In this document: in pieces, positions 15,016 through 25,030 of the stretch
Numbering within the stretch: the stretch's first letter is position 1
Layout: the number at the start of each line of letters is the position of its first letter
NCBI GenBank assembly: GCA_013298595.1
Contig: JAAFIG010000013.1
Location: forward strand, 1-64,000
DNA from: Deinococcales bacterium
GTDB lineage: Bacteria > Deinococcota > Deinococci > Deinococcales > JAAFIG01
Reading direction: 5' to 3'
DNA length: 64,000 nucleotides
Program-made: the position numbers and the translations under genes
Notes under the pieces: model-generated
Database searches by the model: none
Told to the model about the DNA's origin: nothing
Seen by the model: only the letters and a program-made list of their open reading frames with translations

Positions 15016-16998
15016 ATGGCTATTGCAGAAATGTCCGAAATCCTCATTCTCGGACGCAAACGAGATAATCTCGAAGTGATTCGAGCTTTGCAAGATGCGG
15101 CAGTGGTACAAATAGATCCGCTTGAAGATAGTGAAATCCCTAAAGGTGTTTTGCTAGGCGCAGATGCGGAACGCAAATCTCAATTAGAAAGAATGCTGGC
15201 TCGTACAGAATCGGCATTAGCAGCCATGGGCGCAACCGATGCCCTTCCAGACCCTGCAAAATTACGCGGTATTGAACTTGAACCTTTACTCGAGGAAGTG
15301 GGTAAGCGCTCTGATGTTCTGGCACTCGAGAAATCCGAGTTATCCCAAGAACTTGGTGCAATTGGTTCGTTCCAAAGTATTGCTCGGGTTCTTGGTGAAC
15401 TAGCTTCTGGTTTAGGTAAAAGCGGACGGGTTGCTGCCATTGGTTTTACGGTGTCTGACAATAAAGACCTCGAGAAATTAAAAGCTGCTTTATCCGAAGC
15501 CAACGTTATTTTTGAACTGGGGCATCAACCTGCTGGTAAAAGTTCAGCAGCCGTTTTAGCTGTGCGTTCCCAAGACGCAGCTTTTGCCCGTAGCGCTGTC
15601 TCAAGAGCGGGTCTTGCCGAGTTGCGTTTCCCAGGTCGTTTTGAAGGCTTAGGCTATTCTGAAGCCGCAGCACTCATGGAACAACGGGCTAAAACCTCGC
15701 CTGAGGAAATGCAAGGCATCATGCAAAGCATCGAAAGCCTCAAAACCAAACACGCTGGAATGTTAGCTGCCGCTCGAGTCGAACTTAAAGACGAACTCGC
15801 TCGGTACGAAGCAGTTTCTTCGAGTGTGGCTGGTAAATACGGTTTTGCTTTGCGTGGCTGGATTCCAAAAGCCAACCATGCCCAACTCGAGAATGCTTTA
15901 ACCCCACTCAAAGGGCAAGTCATTTACCAATTTTCTGATGCGCCACACCACCATGCAGATCATGTGCCAGTTAAACTTGTCAATAATAGTTTTGTTAAAC
16001 CATTTGAAATGCTGATTGGAATTTTACCATTACCAGCCTATGGCACCTTCGATCCAAGTTGGGTTCTGGCATTGTGCTTCCCACTGTTTTTTGGTTGGAT
16101 CATCGGTGATGTTGGTTTAGGCGCAATTTCGGTGATTCTGTCTTTCTGGTTAGCTGGTCAAGCCAAAGCAGGCAAAACCATTAGCATTGATTTATTTGGT
16201 GCAAAACTTTCGCCACCTGTCCTCGAGAATCTTTCGCATGTACTGCGTTGGATGGGTATCTCGAGTATTGTCTTTGGCTTTGTTTTCGGTGAGTTATTCG
16301 GTACGCTTGGCGAGCACTTAGGTATTTTCAAATTTGCTGGTGAAGAGCACAATGCTTTAATTACTGCACCTTTGCACCGTGTTTCCTCGAGTGCTACTGC
16401 TATCATGCTGCTCATTTCCTTGATACCAGGTGTGATTCAAGTCTTGGCTGGTTGGTTACTGCGAGCCAAACTTGGCTATCAACACAAAGATATGCCGCAT
16501 TTTTATGAAGGTATTGGTATGTTCCTTGCTGTTGCAGCCATGTTGCCTTGGGTTGGACAATTTGCTTTAGGTTGGACATTTCCAAGTTGGGTTTTCCCAG
16601 TTCAAATGGGTTTATTGGTATTAGGTGTTGTGGTTTTCGGGTTACTCTCGAAAAAACTGATGTTTATGGCACTCGAGTTACCAACCAATTTCGGCAATGT
16701 GCTTTCTTACTTGCGGTTGTACGCTGTAGGTTTGTCTGGCGCTGTACTTGCCAACCTTGCTACCGACACTGGCTGGGCATTAGGCAACCAAATTGGTAGT
16801 GTTCCAGGCATTATTCTTGGAACCTTAGCTGCTTGTGTAGTGCACCTGTTATTTATCGCTTTCACCATCATCGGACACGTGCTTACCCCATTGCGTTTAC
16901 ATTACGTTGAATTTTTCACCAAGTTCGGATACTACGACCATAACGGTCGCGCTTATAGCCCTCTCGCCAAACTCAGCGGCAACAATGCCGCAAAATAA
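15016..16998 (+). CDS. atpI: V/A-type ATP synthase subunit I (a-subunit)
   Basis: A 660-residue membrane stator subunit providing the ion half-channels next to the proteolipid ring. The N-terminal half is soluble with coiled coils (about 1-330). The C-terminal half has about seven to eight transmembrane helices, including FGWIIGDVGLG, SYLRLYAVGLSGA with its essential Arg, and a final HVLTPLRLHYVEFFTKFGYYD. Start ATG 15016 has AAAGGAG upstream. Complete by length. Confidence 0.95.
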   Translation: MAIAEMSEILILGRKRDNLEVIRALQDAAVVQIDPLEDSEIPKGVLLGADAERKSQLERMLARTESALAAMGATDALPDPAKLRGIELEPLLEEVGKRSDVLALEKSELSQELGAIGSFQSIARVLGELASGLGKSGRVAAIGFTVSDNKDLEKLKAALSEANVIFELGHQPAGKSSAAVLAVRSQDAAFARSAVSRAGLAELRFPGRFEGLGYSEAAALMEQRAKTSPEEMQGIMQSIESLKTKHAGMLAAARVELKDELARYEAVSSSVAGKYGFALRGWIPKANHAQLENALTPLKGQVIYQFSDAPHHHADHVPVKLVNNSFVKPFEMLIGILPLPAYGTFDPSWVLALCFPLFFGWIIGDVGLGAISVILSFWLAGQAKAGKTISIDLFGAKLSPPVLENLSHVLRWMGISSIVFGFVFGELFGTLGEHLGIFKFAGEEHNALITAPLHRVSSSATAIMLLISLIPGVIQVLAGWLLRAKLGYQHKDMPHFYEGIGMFLAVAAMLPWVGQFALGWTFPSWVFPVQMGLLVLGVVVFGLLSKKLMFMALELPTNFGNVLSYLRLYAVGLSGAVLANLATDTGWALGNQIGSVPGIILGTLAACVVHLLFIAFTIIGHVLTPLRLHYVEFFTKFGYYDHNGRAYSPLAKLSGNNAAK

Positions 16999-17014
16999 CC
17001 TTGGAGGAAACACC

Positions 17015-17326
17015 ATGAAGAAACTCGTTCGTTATGCCCTGCCAGCCCTCGCAATCGCCCTTTTCTCGAGCCTCGGTCTTGCCGAAGGTGAAGTTGTTGC
17101 AGGTCTTGGCAACGGAAATGGCTTAGCAGCCATTGGTGCTGGCTTGGCACTTGGACTTGCAGGCGTAGGCGCAGGTATTGGTCTGGGTCAAATTGGTGCT
17201 GCTGCTGCTGGTGCAGTTGCCGAAAAACCAAGCATGTTCGGTCAAATGATTGTGTACTTGGCGCTCCCAGAATCCATTGTTATCTTCGGATTTTTGATCG
17301 CTAACACCCTTGCTGGTAAGGTCTAA
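17015..17326 (+). CDS. atpK: V/A-type ATP synthase proteolipid subunit (K/L, c-ring)
   Basis: A 103-residue ring subunit. A hydrophobic leader-like segment (residues 5-23, ALPALAIALFSSLGLA) is followed by a two-helix hairpin. The ion-binding glutamate is Glu86 in LALPESIVIFG. A single hairpin with an amino-terminal leader resembles the Thermus L subunit. The ATG at 17015 is preceded by GGAGG; an upstream in-frame start lies inside atpI and is not used. Whether the ring carries H+ or Na+ cannot be settled by eye. Confidence 0.94.
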   Translation: MKKLVRYALPALAIALFSSLGLAEGEVVAGLGNGNGLAAIGAGLALGLAGVGAGIGLGQIGAAAAGAVAEKPSMFGQMIVYLALPESIVIFGFLIANTLAGKV

Positions 17327-17328
17327 TC

Positions 17329-17898
17329 ATGGCAGACCTTGCCAAACTGCTCGAAAGCGAAGCCAGCGCAGAGATCGAAACGATCCTCGCCGAGGCACGC
17401 AGCCGTGCTGATGGCATCGTCAAAGCAGCCGAAGAGCAAGCGAAAAGTATTCTCGAGGGCAAGCGTCGCGCGCTCGAGAATGAACTGTCCGCCGCGAGGG
17501 TACGTGCCAAAAGCGCGTCTGATCTCGAGGGTTCAGCGCTGAAGCTCGGAGCCAGCCACGGTGCGAGTCAGCAAGCCTTTAATCACGCCGAATCTGAATT
17601 GCGTAATTTTACAAAAACAGCCGAGTATGGCAATGTTTTAGAAAAACTGATCCGCGAGGCTGCTACAGCTTTAGGTGGTTTGTCTAAACTCGAAGTGCAT
17701 TCATCCGACCTTGAAACTGCAAAAAAAGCTGCGGCAGCAGCTGGTTTAAATATCGAAGTGGTTGCCAATAATGCAATCGAAACGGGTATTCGTGGTGTCG
17801 GTATGAGTGGTACGAGCAGTGTGACCAATACACTGCTTGGTCGTTTAGCCAGAGCCAAAGATGGATTGCTTTCTGATGTTGCGAAGGTCTTAGGGTAA
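17329..17898 (+). CDS. atpE: V/A-type ATP synthase peripheral stalk subunit E
   Basis: A 189-residue stalk subunit. A long N-terminal helix (about 1-90, rich in Ala, Glu, Arg) pairs with subunit G. A globular C-terminal domain contains LEKLIREAATALGGLSKLEVH and GIRGVGMSGTSSVTNTL. Two bases after atpK and six before atpC, clearly co-transcribed. CTCGAG occurs three times within its first 200 bases. Confidence 0.92.
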   Translation: MADLAKLLESEASAEIETILAEARSRADGIVKAAEEQAKSILEGKRRALENELSAARVRAKSASDLEGSALKLGASHGASQQAFNHAESELRNFTKTAEYGNVLEKLIREAATALGGLSKLEVHSSDLETAKKAAAAAGLNIEVVANNAIETGIRGVGMSGTSSVTNTLLGRLARAKDGLLSDVAKVLG

Positions 17899-17903
17899 TT
17901 CTT

Positions 17904-18902
17904 ATGCCAGATGATTATGGTTATATCAATGCTCGAGTGCGAGTCATGCACTCTGGATTGGTGACCAAGAAACTCGATGAAGCCATCAATGCTGCTTCGT
18001 ATTCCGAGTTTTTACGAATCCTGTCCGAGACCAGCATGAGTGCCGATTTAGGCGATGCAACTGCTAGTGGTGCGGGTTTGCCGCAACTCGATGCTGCTTT
18101 ATCAAGAAACTTTTTTAACACTGCCCAAAAAATTGTTGGTATGGGCACAGGTTCGGCAGGTAAGGACATCGCATTACTCTTTGCTCGGTACGACTTACTG
18201 AACTTAAAAGCGGTGGCTCGAGGTAAAATTGGTGGTCGTAGTGCCGATGAAATCTATGCCAATTTAACGCCTGCTGGCAGTCTCAAACCAGCCGTTTTGC
18301 AAAGCCTTGCCAGTGCATCCGATGTTGGTAACTTAACTGGTGTGGCAGGCGTAAATGCCTCGCCACTTTCAAGTGCTTTTCGCAAAGCAGCTCAAACGTT
18401 AACTGCCGATAACAATTTACTCGAGTTTGAAGTTGCCCTTGACCAGGCTTATTACAGCGCTGCAATCAAAGGTGCAGATTCAACAGTACTTAAAGATTAT
18501 TTGCGCCGAGAAGTAGATGGGGCTAACCTTTTAACTGCCATGAAACTCAAAGCCTCAGGGACTGCCACCAACACAGAAACCTACTTTGTTAAAGGCGGCA
18601 AAGAAGTTACCCAAACCCGATTTGAACAAATTGTTTCAGGTAACGGTGGCTTAGATGGCTTAACGGCTTTTGCTCGAGTATCTGAAACCACTGATTTGGG
18701 TTCTGCCGAAAATGCTGTTCGTAGCGTGATGCTCGAGAATGCTAAAAAAGCTTACACAGGCGATGCGCTCGGTATTGGCGTGGTCATTGGTTTTTTAAAA
18801 GAAAAAGAACAAGAAGTTGCCCTTGCCCGTTTAATCGCCAGAGCTAAGTTCTACAACGTCCCTACCGATGTGATTAAAAAGGAGGTAGGACGTGGCGCTT
18901 AA
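17904..18902 (+). CDS. atpC: V/A-type ATP synthase subunit C
   Basis: A 332-residue central subunit, the funnel that seats the rotor shaft on the proteolipid ring. It begins YINARVRVMHSGLV, typical of subunit C/d, with DLLNLKAVARGKIGG in the middle and LARLIARAKFYNVPTDVIKKE at the end. It overlaps the next gene by 11 bases; the ribosome site of that gene (AAGGAGGT) lies inside its last codons, implying coupled translation. Confidence 0.93.
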   Translation: MPDDYGYINARVRVMHSGLVTKKLDEAINAASYSEFLRILSETSMSADLGDATASGAGLPQLDAALSRNFFNTAQKIVGMGTGSAGKDIALLFARYDLLNLKAVARGKIGGRSADEIYANLTPAGSLKPAVLQSLASASDVGNLTGVAGVNASPLSSAFRKAAQTLTADNNLLEFEVALDQAYYSAAIKGADSTVLKDYLRREVDGANLLTAMKLKASGTATNTETYFVKGGKEVTQTRFEQIVSGNGGLDGLTAFARVSETTDLGSAENAVRSVMLENAKKAYTGDALGIGVVIGFLKEKEQEVALARLIARAKFYNVPTDVIKKEVGRGA

Positions 18903-19218
18903 ACTTGCAGTGTTAACCGATGGCGAAACCGCTACGGGCTTTCGCCTTGCTGGTGTGGATGTACTCGAGGCGACCAAAGACAGTGCTATTAAAACTTTAG
19001 AAGCTGCAATTCAAAGTAACAACTTTGGTTTAATTGCTGTGGATGAAGCTGTGATTGCCGATCCAGCAAAATCCCTTGAGCGGCAAATGCGTGGACGTGA
19101 CTTACCAGTGTTATTGCCCATTCCTAGCCTTACCGCCGCATTCTCAGACAGCGTAGACGCAAAAGCTTATATGCGAGAACTGGTTCGCAGCACTATCGGA
19201 TTTGAAATCAAGTTGTAA
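18892..19218 (+). CDS. atpF: V/A-type ATP synthase subunit F
   Basis: A 108-residue rotor-shaft subunit: LAVLTDGETATGFRLAGVDV at the start, then NNFGLIAVDEAV and LPVLLPIPS. It sits on the central shaft with subunit D and modulates activity. It starts with GTG at 18892 behind a perfect AAGGAGGT site within atpC. A 142-base gap follows before atpA, the only sizeable gap within the operon besides the 37 bases before atpD. Confidence 0.93.
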   Translation: MALKLAVLTDGETATGFRLAGVDVLEATKDSAIKTLEAAIQSNNFGLIAVDEAVIADPAKSLERQMRGRDLPVLLPIPSLTAAFSDSVDAKAYMRELVRSTIGFEIKL

Positions 19219-19360
19219 AGCGAGTAGCTACTAGCCTAAAAGCAAGTTTTCAGTCAGCAAAGTAGAACGTTTTGAATTAAGAAAACACTCGGGGACACTC
19301 GAGTTAAGAAGCACCAAAAGCCAGAAGCTAGCAGCTAGCAGCTTTTTATCGGAGGTAAAC
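19219..19360 (+). other. 142-base gap inside the ATP synthase operon
   Basis: No ORF. It holds CGAGTAGCTA (19221-19230, also found at 59518-59527), one CTCGAG, and an AGCTAGCAGCTAGCAGCT run (19327-19343) followed by five T. The run can form only a weak hairpin. It might be an attenuator or processing site setting A-B-D levels apart from the upstream genes, or just spacer. The GGAGGT site of atpA ends it. Confidence 0.4.
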
Positions 19361-21097
19361 GTGGCAGGTAAAATTAAGAAAATTGCCGGTCCAGCCGTAA
19401 TCGTCGAGGACTTAGCAGGCGCGAAAATGAATGATATCGTTCGTGTCGGCAAAGAACAACTCGTCGGCGAAATTATTCGCTTGGATGGTAAAGAATGCTT
19501 CGTACAAGTCTACGAAGATACAAACGGTCTGATGGTCGGCGAAGATGTGATTACCACTAATTTGCCACTTGCCGTTGAACTTGGTCCAGGCATGCTTAAC
19601 GGCGTGTTTGACGGAATCCAACGCCCACTGGATAAAATTCGTGAAGCCTCAGGCGATTTTATTGCCCGTGGTGTCAACGTAAAATCGCTCTCGAGAACCC
19701 AAAAATGGGCATTTACCCCAACTGCCAAAGTTGGCGATAAAGTGCTTGGTGGCTCGAGTATCGGTAGCGTGCCAGAATTTAGTTTCGTGCACAAAATCCT
19801 TGTTCCACCAAATATTTCAGGCACTATCAAAAGCATCAAAGGTGCTGGCGAGTACACCATTGATGAAGTTATGGCAGTGCTCGAAGATGGAACTGAACTT
19901 CGCATGTACCACAACTGGGCAGTGCGTCGTCCGCGCCCAGTTGCAAAGAAACTCGATCCAAATTTACCATTCCTCACAGGCATGCGAATCCTTGATGTGC
20001 TTTGCCCACTGACCGCAGGTGGCACAGCCGCGATTCCAGGACCATTCGGCGCAGGCAAAACCGTAACTCAACAAAGCGTGGCGAAGTACGGTAACGCCGA
20101 TGTTGTGGTGTACGTTGGTTGTGGTGAACGCGGTAACGAAATGACCGACGTATTGGTTGAATTCCCAGAACTCGAGGATCCAAAAACTGGCAAGCCATTG
20201 ATGGAACGCACCCTGCTTTTGGCAAATACTTCCAATATGCCAGTGGCTGCTCGTGAAGCTTCTCTTTACTGCGGTATCACCCTCGCTGAGTACTTCCGCG
20301 ATCAGGGCTACGCTGTATCCATGATGGCAGATAGCACCAGCCGTTGGGCAGAAGCCTTGCGTGAAATCGCTTCGCGTTTACAAGAAATGCCAGCCGAAGA
20401 AGGCTACCCACCGTACCTTGCTTCACGTCTTTCGGCATTCTACGAACGTGCAGGACGCGTTACTACATTGGCAGGCGAAACGGGTTCGGTATCGGTTATC
20501 GGAGCCGTTAGCCCCGCAGGTGGAGACTTCTCTGAGCCTGTCACCCAAGCCACCTTGCGTATCACAGGTGCTTTCTGGGCGCTTGATGCCAGCCTCAGCC
20601 GCGCCCGTCACTTCCCAGCCATTAACTGGGCACAAAGTTACAGCTTGTTCAACCGTATTCTCGAGCCTTGGTACCGTGAAAACATTGCCAAAGACTACCC
20701 AGAAAAACGCACAGCCTTGATTAACTTGTTACAAAAAGAAGCTGCCTTACAAGAAGTGGTGCAACTCGTGGGACCAGACGCACTCGCCGACAACGAACGT
20801 TTGTCGCTCGAGGTTGGACGTATCGTCCGCGAAGACTTCTTGCAGCAAAACGGTTACGACAAAGTAGATGCTTCGTGCAGCATGCAAAAAGCTTACGGCA
20901 TGATCAACATGATGCTCGAGTTGTACAAAGCAGGCGAACAAATGCTTGCTAAAGGCGGAGCCATCACCGATTTCCTCGATGATGCCGCTACCATCGAAAA
21001 AGTTGGACGTGCTCGCTTTGTACCAGAAGACGAATTCCCAGCCTACCAAGCCGAGTACATGAAAATGCTCGAGACATCATTCCGCGCCAAAGCCTAA
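19361..21097 (+). CDS. atpA: V/A-type ATP synthase catalytic subunit A
   Basis: A 578-residue catalytic subunit that makes or hydrolyses ATP. P-loop GPFGAGKT is at 227-234, with the bulge domain of A-type subunits before it. Further motifs are [33 protein letters not shown] and [14 protein letters not shown]. It starts with GTG after GGAGGT. Seven CTCGAG copies in 1.74 kb, below the local average, fit stronger codon selection in a highly expressed gene. Followed by atpB after 12 bases. Confidence 0.97.
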   Translation: MAGKIKKIAGPAVIVEDLAGAKMNDIVRVGKEQLVGEIIRLDGKECFVQVYEDTNGLMVGEDVITTNLPLAVELGPGMLNGVFDGIQRPLDKIREASGDFIARGVNVKSLSRTQKWAFTPTAKVGDKVLGGSSIGSVPEFSFVHKILVPPNISGTIKSIKGAGEYTIDEVMAVLEDGTELRMYHNWAVRRPRPVAKKLDPNLPFLTGMRILDVLCPLTAGGTAAIPGPFGAGKTVTQQSVAKYGNADVVVYVGCGERGNEMTDVLVEFPELEDPKTGKPLMERTLLLANTSNMPVAAREASLYCGITLAEYFRDQGYAVSMMADSTSRWAEALREIASRLQEMPAEEGYPPYLASRLSAFYERAGRVTTLAGETGSVSVIGAVSPAGGDFSEPVTQATLRITGAFWALDASLSRARHFPAINWAQSYSLFNRILEPWYRENIAKDYPEKRTALINLLQKEAALQEVVQLVGPDALADNERLSLEVGRIVREDFLQQNGYDKVDASCSMQKAYGMINMMLELYKAGEQMLAKGGAITDFLDDAATIEKVGRARFVPEDEFPAYQAEYMKMLETSFRAKA

Positions 21098-21109
21098 AGG
21101 AGGTGAATC

Positions 21110-22513
21110 ATGAGCTTATTAACCAAAGAATACACCGAAGTTGAATACGTTTCAGGTCCACTTTTGTTCTTGAAAAGTGCTGCTGATTTGCCTTACGGCG
21201 CTATCGTGGATATCACCGACGGTGTGAATCGCATCCGTGGCGGACAAGTCATTGAAGTTTCTGACGAATATACTGTGTTACAAGTCTTCGAGGAAACCTC
21301 AGGTTTAGACCTTGCCAAAACAAAAGTATCCTTGGTCGAAGATATTGCCCGTTTAGGCGTTTCCAAAGAAATGATTGGTCGTCGCTTCAACGGAATTGGT
21401 AAACCAATTGACGGATTGCCACCAGTCGTTGCCGAAAAGCGCTTACCGATCAACGGTAGCGCTATCAACCCAGTATCTCGAGAAAAACCCGAAGAATTTA
21501 TTCAAACAGGTATCTCGAGTATTGATGTCAACATTTCCTTGGTGCGTGGTCAGAAGTTGCCAATTTTCTCAGCTTCTGGTTTGCCACACAACGAACTTGC
21601 TTTGCAAATTGCGCGTCAAGCAAAAGTGCTTGGTGAAGGTGAAGGTTTCGCTGTGGTCTTTGCTGCCATGGGTATTACCCAACGCGAAGCCAGCCAATTC
21701 GTATCAGGTTTCGAGCAAACAGGCGCACTTGCCCGTTCAGTCTTGTTCCTTAACCAAGCCGACGATCCAACCGTTGAACGCTTGCTGACACCTCGTATGG
21801 CACTAACCGCTGCCGAGTACTTAGCATTCGAGCATGGTTACCACGTACTGGTTATCCTCACAGACTTGACCAACTACTGCGAAGCACTGCGTGAAATCGG
21901 TGGTGCTCGAGAAGAAATCCCCGGTCGTCGTGGCTACCCAGGTTACATGTACACCGACTTGGCATCCTTGTACGAACGCGCAGGTGTGATTCACGGCAAA
22001 CCAGGATCAGTTACCCAAATTCCAATTCTCTCGATGCCTGGAGACGACATCACCCACCCAATCCCAGACTTAACTGGTTACATCACTGAAGGTCAAATCT
22101 ACGTGGCACGTAACCTCGACAGCGCTGGTATTTACCCACCGATCAACGTTCAACCAAGCCTTTCGCGCTTGATGAACAACGGTATTGGTAAAGGCAAAAC
22201 TCGAGTAGACCATAAAGAAGTCGCCGACCAATTGTTTGCTTCCTATGCCCGTGGTATGGATTTGCGTCGTCTTGTTGCCATTACTGGTGAAGATGCACTC
22301 ACCGACAACGACAAGAAATACTTGCGTTTTGCGGATGGCTTTGAAAAAACCTTCATCAACCAAGGACAAGCCAACCGTTCCATCGAAGACAGCCTCAATA
22401 TCGCGTGGGCACTCCTATCCGAATTCCCGCGCAGCGAGTTAAAGCGTATCCGTAAAGAATACATTGATACAAACTACGGAAAGCAAAAACTCTCTGAGCT
22501 TGTCACTGCGTAA
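21110..22513 (+). CDS. atpB: V/A-type ATP synthase subunit B
   Basis: A 467-residue non-catalytic nucleotide-domain subunit alternating with A in the hexameric head. The P-loop region is degenerate ([13 protein letters not shown]), as expected. It also has [34 protein letters not shown], and [27 protein letters not shown] lies seven bases before the ATG. Normal length. Confidence 0.97.
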   Translation: MSLLTKEYTEVEYVSGPLLFLKSAADLPYGAIVDITDGVNRIRGGQVIEVSDEYTVLQVFEETSGLDLAKTKVSLVEDIARLGVSKEMIGRRFNGIGKPIDGLPPVVAEKRLPINGSAINPVSREKPEEFIQTGISSIDVNISLVRGQKLPIFSASGLPHNELALQIARQAKVLGEGEGFAVVFAAMGITQREASQFVSGFEQTGALARSVLFLNQADDPTVERLLTPRMALTAAEYLAFEHGYHVLVILTDLTNYCEALREIGGAREEIPGRRGYPGYMYTDLASLYERAGVIHGKPGSVTQIPILSMPGDDITHPIPDLTGYITEGQIYVARNLDSAGIYPPINVQPSLSRLMNNGIGKGKTRVDHKEVADQLFASYARGMDLRRLVAITGEDALTDNDKKYLRFADGFEKTFINQGQANRSIEDSLNIAWALLSEFPRSELKRIRKEYIDTNYGKQKLSELVTA

Positions 22514-22550
22514 ATTAGGGCTACAAAAACCTCTATAAGGAGGTGAATAT

Positions 22551-23225
22551 ATGGCAGAACAAATCAGTCCAACCCGCTCCAACCTGCTCGCTCGGCGTGG
22601 CTCGAGACGATTAGCAGTGCAAGGTGCAGACCTTCTGAAACGCAAACGCGACGCGTTAATTGGTGAGTTTTTTGCGCTGGTCAAAGAATCTTTGGCAGCT
22701 CGAGAAATGCTGCAACAATCTTCTAAAGATGCGTACTTTGCGCTTTTTGTGGCAAAAGCTTGGGATTCACCAGAAGCGGTTGAAAGTCTGGCATTGGCTA
22801 AACCCAGTGGTTTAGAACTTGAACTCGAGGTAGAAAGTATTTACGGCGTAAAAATCCCGAAAATACAACAACCTACCTTTAGTAAAGAATTGCCTTTCTC
22901 GCCAATCGGAGCAGGTGCTCGTACACTCGAGGCAGCCGCTCAATTCCAAAACCTTGTCGAAGCCATCATCAAAGTTGCCGCCACCGAAAACAAGTTGCGA
23001 CGCATTGGTGAGGAAATCAAGAAAACCTCGAGACGGGTTAATGCCCTCGAGCAAATTGTGATTCCCGGCATTCAAGGCGAAATTAAATTTATTACCGACA
23101 CACTCGACCAACGCGGACTCGAGGAAGTCACTACGCTCAAACGAATCAAAGCCAAGATTGACCTTGATAAAGCTACAGCTAAAGGGGTTATCAGTGCCGC
23201 CAATGAAATTGGTGCAGGCTTGTAA
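22551..23225 (+). CDS. atpD: V/A-type ATP synthase central shaft subunit D
   Basis: A 224-residue antiparallel coiled-coil rotor shaft. The N-terminal helix SPTRSNLLARRGSRRLAVQG and the C-terminal TSRRVNALEQIVIPGIQGEI motif are diagnostic. The middle is more variable. Good ribosome site AAGGAGGT. Last gene of the operon, followed by a strong terminator. Confidence 0.95.
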   Translation: MAEQISPTRSNLLARRGSRRLAVQGADLLKRKRDALIGEFFALVKESLAAREMLQQSSKDAYFALFVAKAWDSPEAVESLALAKPSGLELELEVESIYGVKIPKIQQPTFSKELPFSPIGAGARTLEAAAQFQNLVEAIIKVAATENKLRRIGEEIKKTSRRVNALEQIVIPGIQGEIKFITDTLDQRGLEEVTTLKRIKAKIDLDKATAKGVISAANEIGAGL

Positions 23226-23242
23226 GCACAAAATTGCAATTC

Positions 23243-23280
23243 AAATGCGCTCGAGCTTCGGCTTGGGCGCGTTTTGTTTT
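23243..23280 (+). terminator. UUCG terminator of the ATP synthase operon
   Basis: A 14-base-pair stem allowing G-U pairs (23243-23256 with 23261-23274), closed by loop TTCG, then a T-rich tail. The left arm contains CTCGAG; the right arm keeps pairing through G-U changes. Confidence 0.88.
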
Positions 23281-23294
23281 TGGTAATTTGCTGC

Positions 23295-23300
23295 TATGCT
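23295..23300 (+). promoter_or_regulatory. leaderless -10 box TATGCT (vapB)
   Basis: TATGCT, then GTTCTC, then the ATG at 23307. It begins 15 bases after the ATP synthase terminator. Confidence 0.45.
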
Positions 23301-23306
23301 GTTCTC

Positions 23307-23570
23307 ATGTCTGAAATGGTGACGATAGACGAAACTGGGCGAATTCTAATTCCGCAAAGTATGCGAGATGAAATGAAACTATCGCCCAAACAACAACTCG
23401 AGTTGCAATTTCGAGATGGTGAACTGACTTTGCGCCCAAAATCTCAGGGTAAAATAGTTGAAAAAAATGGAATGTATGTATGGACTGGAGAAATACCCAA
23501 CGATGCCACAGAAGACCTGATTGAACAAATTCGTGAAGAGCGAATTGATTCGATTCTTGAGAACATATGA
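23307..23570 (+). CDS. vapB: AbrB/MazE-fold antitoxin
   Basis: An 87-residue antitoxin with a SpoVT-AbrB swapped-hairpin DNA-binding domain: MVTIDETGRILIPQSMRDEM then KQQLELQFRDGELTLRP. The C-terminal tail (YVWTGEIPNDATEDLIEQIREER) should wrap the toxin. Its stop overlaps the toxin start (ATGA 23567-23570), the classic vapBC arrangement. Such antitoxins repress their own promoter, alone or with the toxin. The start is the ATG at 23307; a longer in-frame start lies inside the preceding terminator. Confidence 0.88.
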   Translation: MSEMVTIDETGRILIPQSMRDEMKLSPKQQLELQFRDGELTLRPKSQGKIVEKNGMYVWTGEIPNDATEDLIEQIREERIDSILENI

Positions 23571-23986
23571 ATCTATTTGATTCCAATGTGGTTACAGCAG
23601 CCATACTGACACATCGGGAGCATCACGAAGTCGCTAATCTTGTTTTTGGTCAGCATAAGATCAGTCGGACAGCCGCAATTTCAACCCATAGTTTGGCAGA
23701 AATCTACAACGTTCTGACTGGAAGAGCACGAATTCCGACCAACGATGCCTTGCACTTGATGCAGCTCAATTTACAAAATGTGCAATTGGTTTCACTTGAG
23801 CCAGATGAGTATCAAAAAGCATTACAACGTGTCTCGAGTTTAGGTTTATCTGGCGGGGTAATTTTTGATGCACTTATTGCTGAGTGTGCCCTTAAAATTG
23901 GAGCAGAAACCCTTTTTACATTTAACTTGCATCACTTTACTCGACTTGGAACGGATATAGTCCAGATTACTCGAGAGCCAAAATAA
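23567..23986 (+). CDS. vapC: PIN-domain ribonuclease toxin (VapC family)
   Basis: A 139-residue PIN nuclease. Acidic residues are Asp5 (MNLFDSNVV), Glu45 (HSLAEIYNVL) and Asp101 (GVIFDALIAECA). The fourth position, in LFTFNLHHF, is Asn120 rather than Asp, which is tolerated in many VapCs. These toxins cut tRNA or rRNA when freed from VapB. Overlaps the antitoxin by four bases. Confidence 0.9.
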   Translation: MNLFDSNVVTAAILTHREHHEVANLVFGQHKISRTAAISTHSLAEIYNVLTGRARIPTNDALHLMQLNLQNVQLVSLEPDEYQKALQRVSSLGLSGGVIFDALIAECALKIGAETLFTFNLHHFTRLGTDIVQITREPK

Positions 23987-24187
23987 GTTTAAACAAAGGA
24001 GTGGTTGATACTTCTGAAACACAACAATACCAAACTGCTTGAGAATCCAAACACCTCGAACAGACTGCCGAGGAAGTGGCTCAAGATAATTTAATTCCGT
24101 GATTAACAAGCTCTTAGTAATTTCTCGAGCTTGAGTACGCTACTTAGCAGATTCGAGTGGGAATAATCTTCCTTAGATTGGTTTTGT
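23987..24187 (+). other. gene-poor stretch after vapC
   Basis: About 200 bases without an intact ORF. Short frames such as ESKHLEQTAEEVAQDNLIP (about 24045-24100), bounded by stops, look like decayed coding sequence of unknown origin. One CTCGAG copy at about 24124. Confidence 0.3.
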
Positions 24188-24979
24188 GTCAAAAGTTGTT
24201 TTCGTAATATCATCGGTGAAGCCGATGTACCTGCGCTATTAGCTGTTCGTGATGCCTTGTTTTGAAATAGACCAAATTTGGGTTGGGTGGTGCCAGATGC
24301 TCGAGGGCAAGGGCTAGGTTCGCAACTTTTAACACGTCTCGAGGATCGTTGTCGTGAAAAAGCAAGCGAAAATTATCATTTGGCAAATCTCGAGATTGTG
24401 GCGAACGCCAGTAGTTCTGAAATTGCTGCGCGGGATTTGTTGCAGGCAAATAACTACTTTGTGGCTTTTACCATGCTCGAGATGAGACTTGCTAAGGACA
24501 CGGTTCTGCCAGCTTGGACTACTTTGCCTGTGGGGTATGAACTTCGTCTAGTTTTGCCTGAACATCACCTAGCAATTTGGCAGTGTATTGGCGATGCGTT
24601 TGATGCTCGGAATATGAACAAAAGTCGATTTGCTGAGGCAATTCGCAAAGAAGAGTTTGCACCTTATTTTTCGGGTGATGCCACATTGCAATTTGTGGCT
24701 TGGGAATTGCAAGCAGAACGCATCGCAGGGCAGGTGCTTTGTCGTGTTCTCGAGAATGGTGTTGGTGAGGTTTACCATGTGAGTGTCGGGGTTGGTCATT
24801 GGCGAAAAGGGATTGCTAGGACATTGCTTTTGATGGCTTTGCGTGAAATGCGTTCTCGAGGTGTGCAAGAATTTACGCTTGGTACTCGGCAAGAAAATCA
24901 AACTGAGGCGTGGCGATTGTACGAAAGTGTTGGTTTTGAAACCATTAAAGCTTTTCCTCGTTGGCGTAAGCATCGCTGA
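24188..24979 (+). pseudogene. tandem GNAT acetyltransferase, decayed
   Basis: In one frame an N-terminal GNAT start can be read (RNIIGEADVPALLAVRDALF, 24203-24262). A TGA follows at 24263-24265, and the frame resumes with RPNLGWVVPDARGQGLGSQLL, which is the acetyl-CoA-binding motif A. The segment normally between these parts (roughly 50 or more residues) is missing, so the first domain has an internal deletion plus a stop. The second GNAT domain (about 24520-24979; VSVGVGHWRKGIARTLLLMAL) is intact and could be made from the TTG at 24278. Family: two-domain N-acetyltransferases; substrate unknown. Confidence 0.7.
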
Positions 24980-25030
24980 TCTGACCGAGTTTCTTTTTCT
25001 CGAGTGATAGTCTAGTGGCAAAGGATTTTG

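Noticed and set aside
19321-19345. Intrinsic terminator inside the ATP synthase operon
   Set aside because: The AGCTAGC run before five T gives only a five-pair stem with mismatches, too weak for a confident call.
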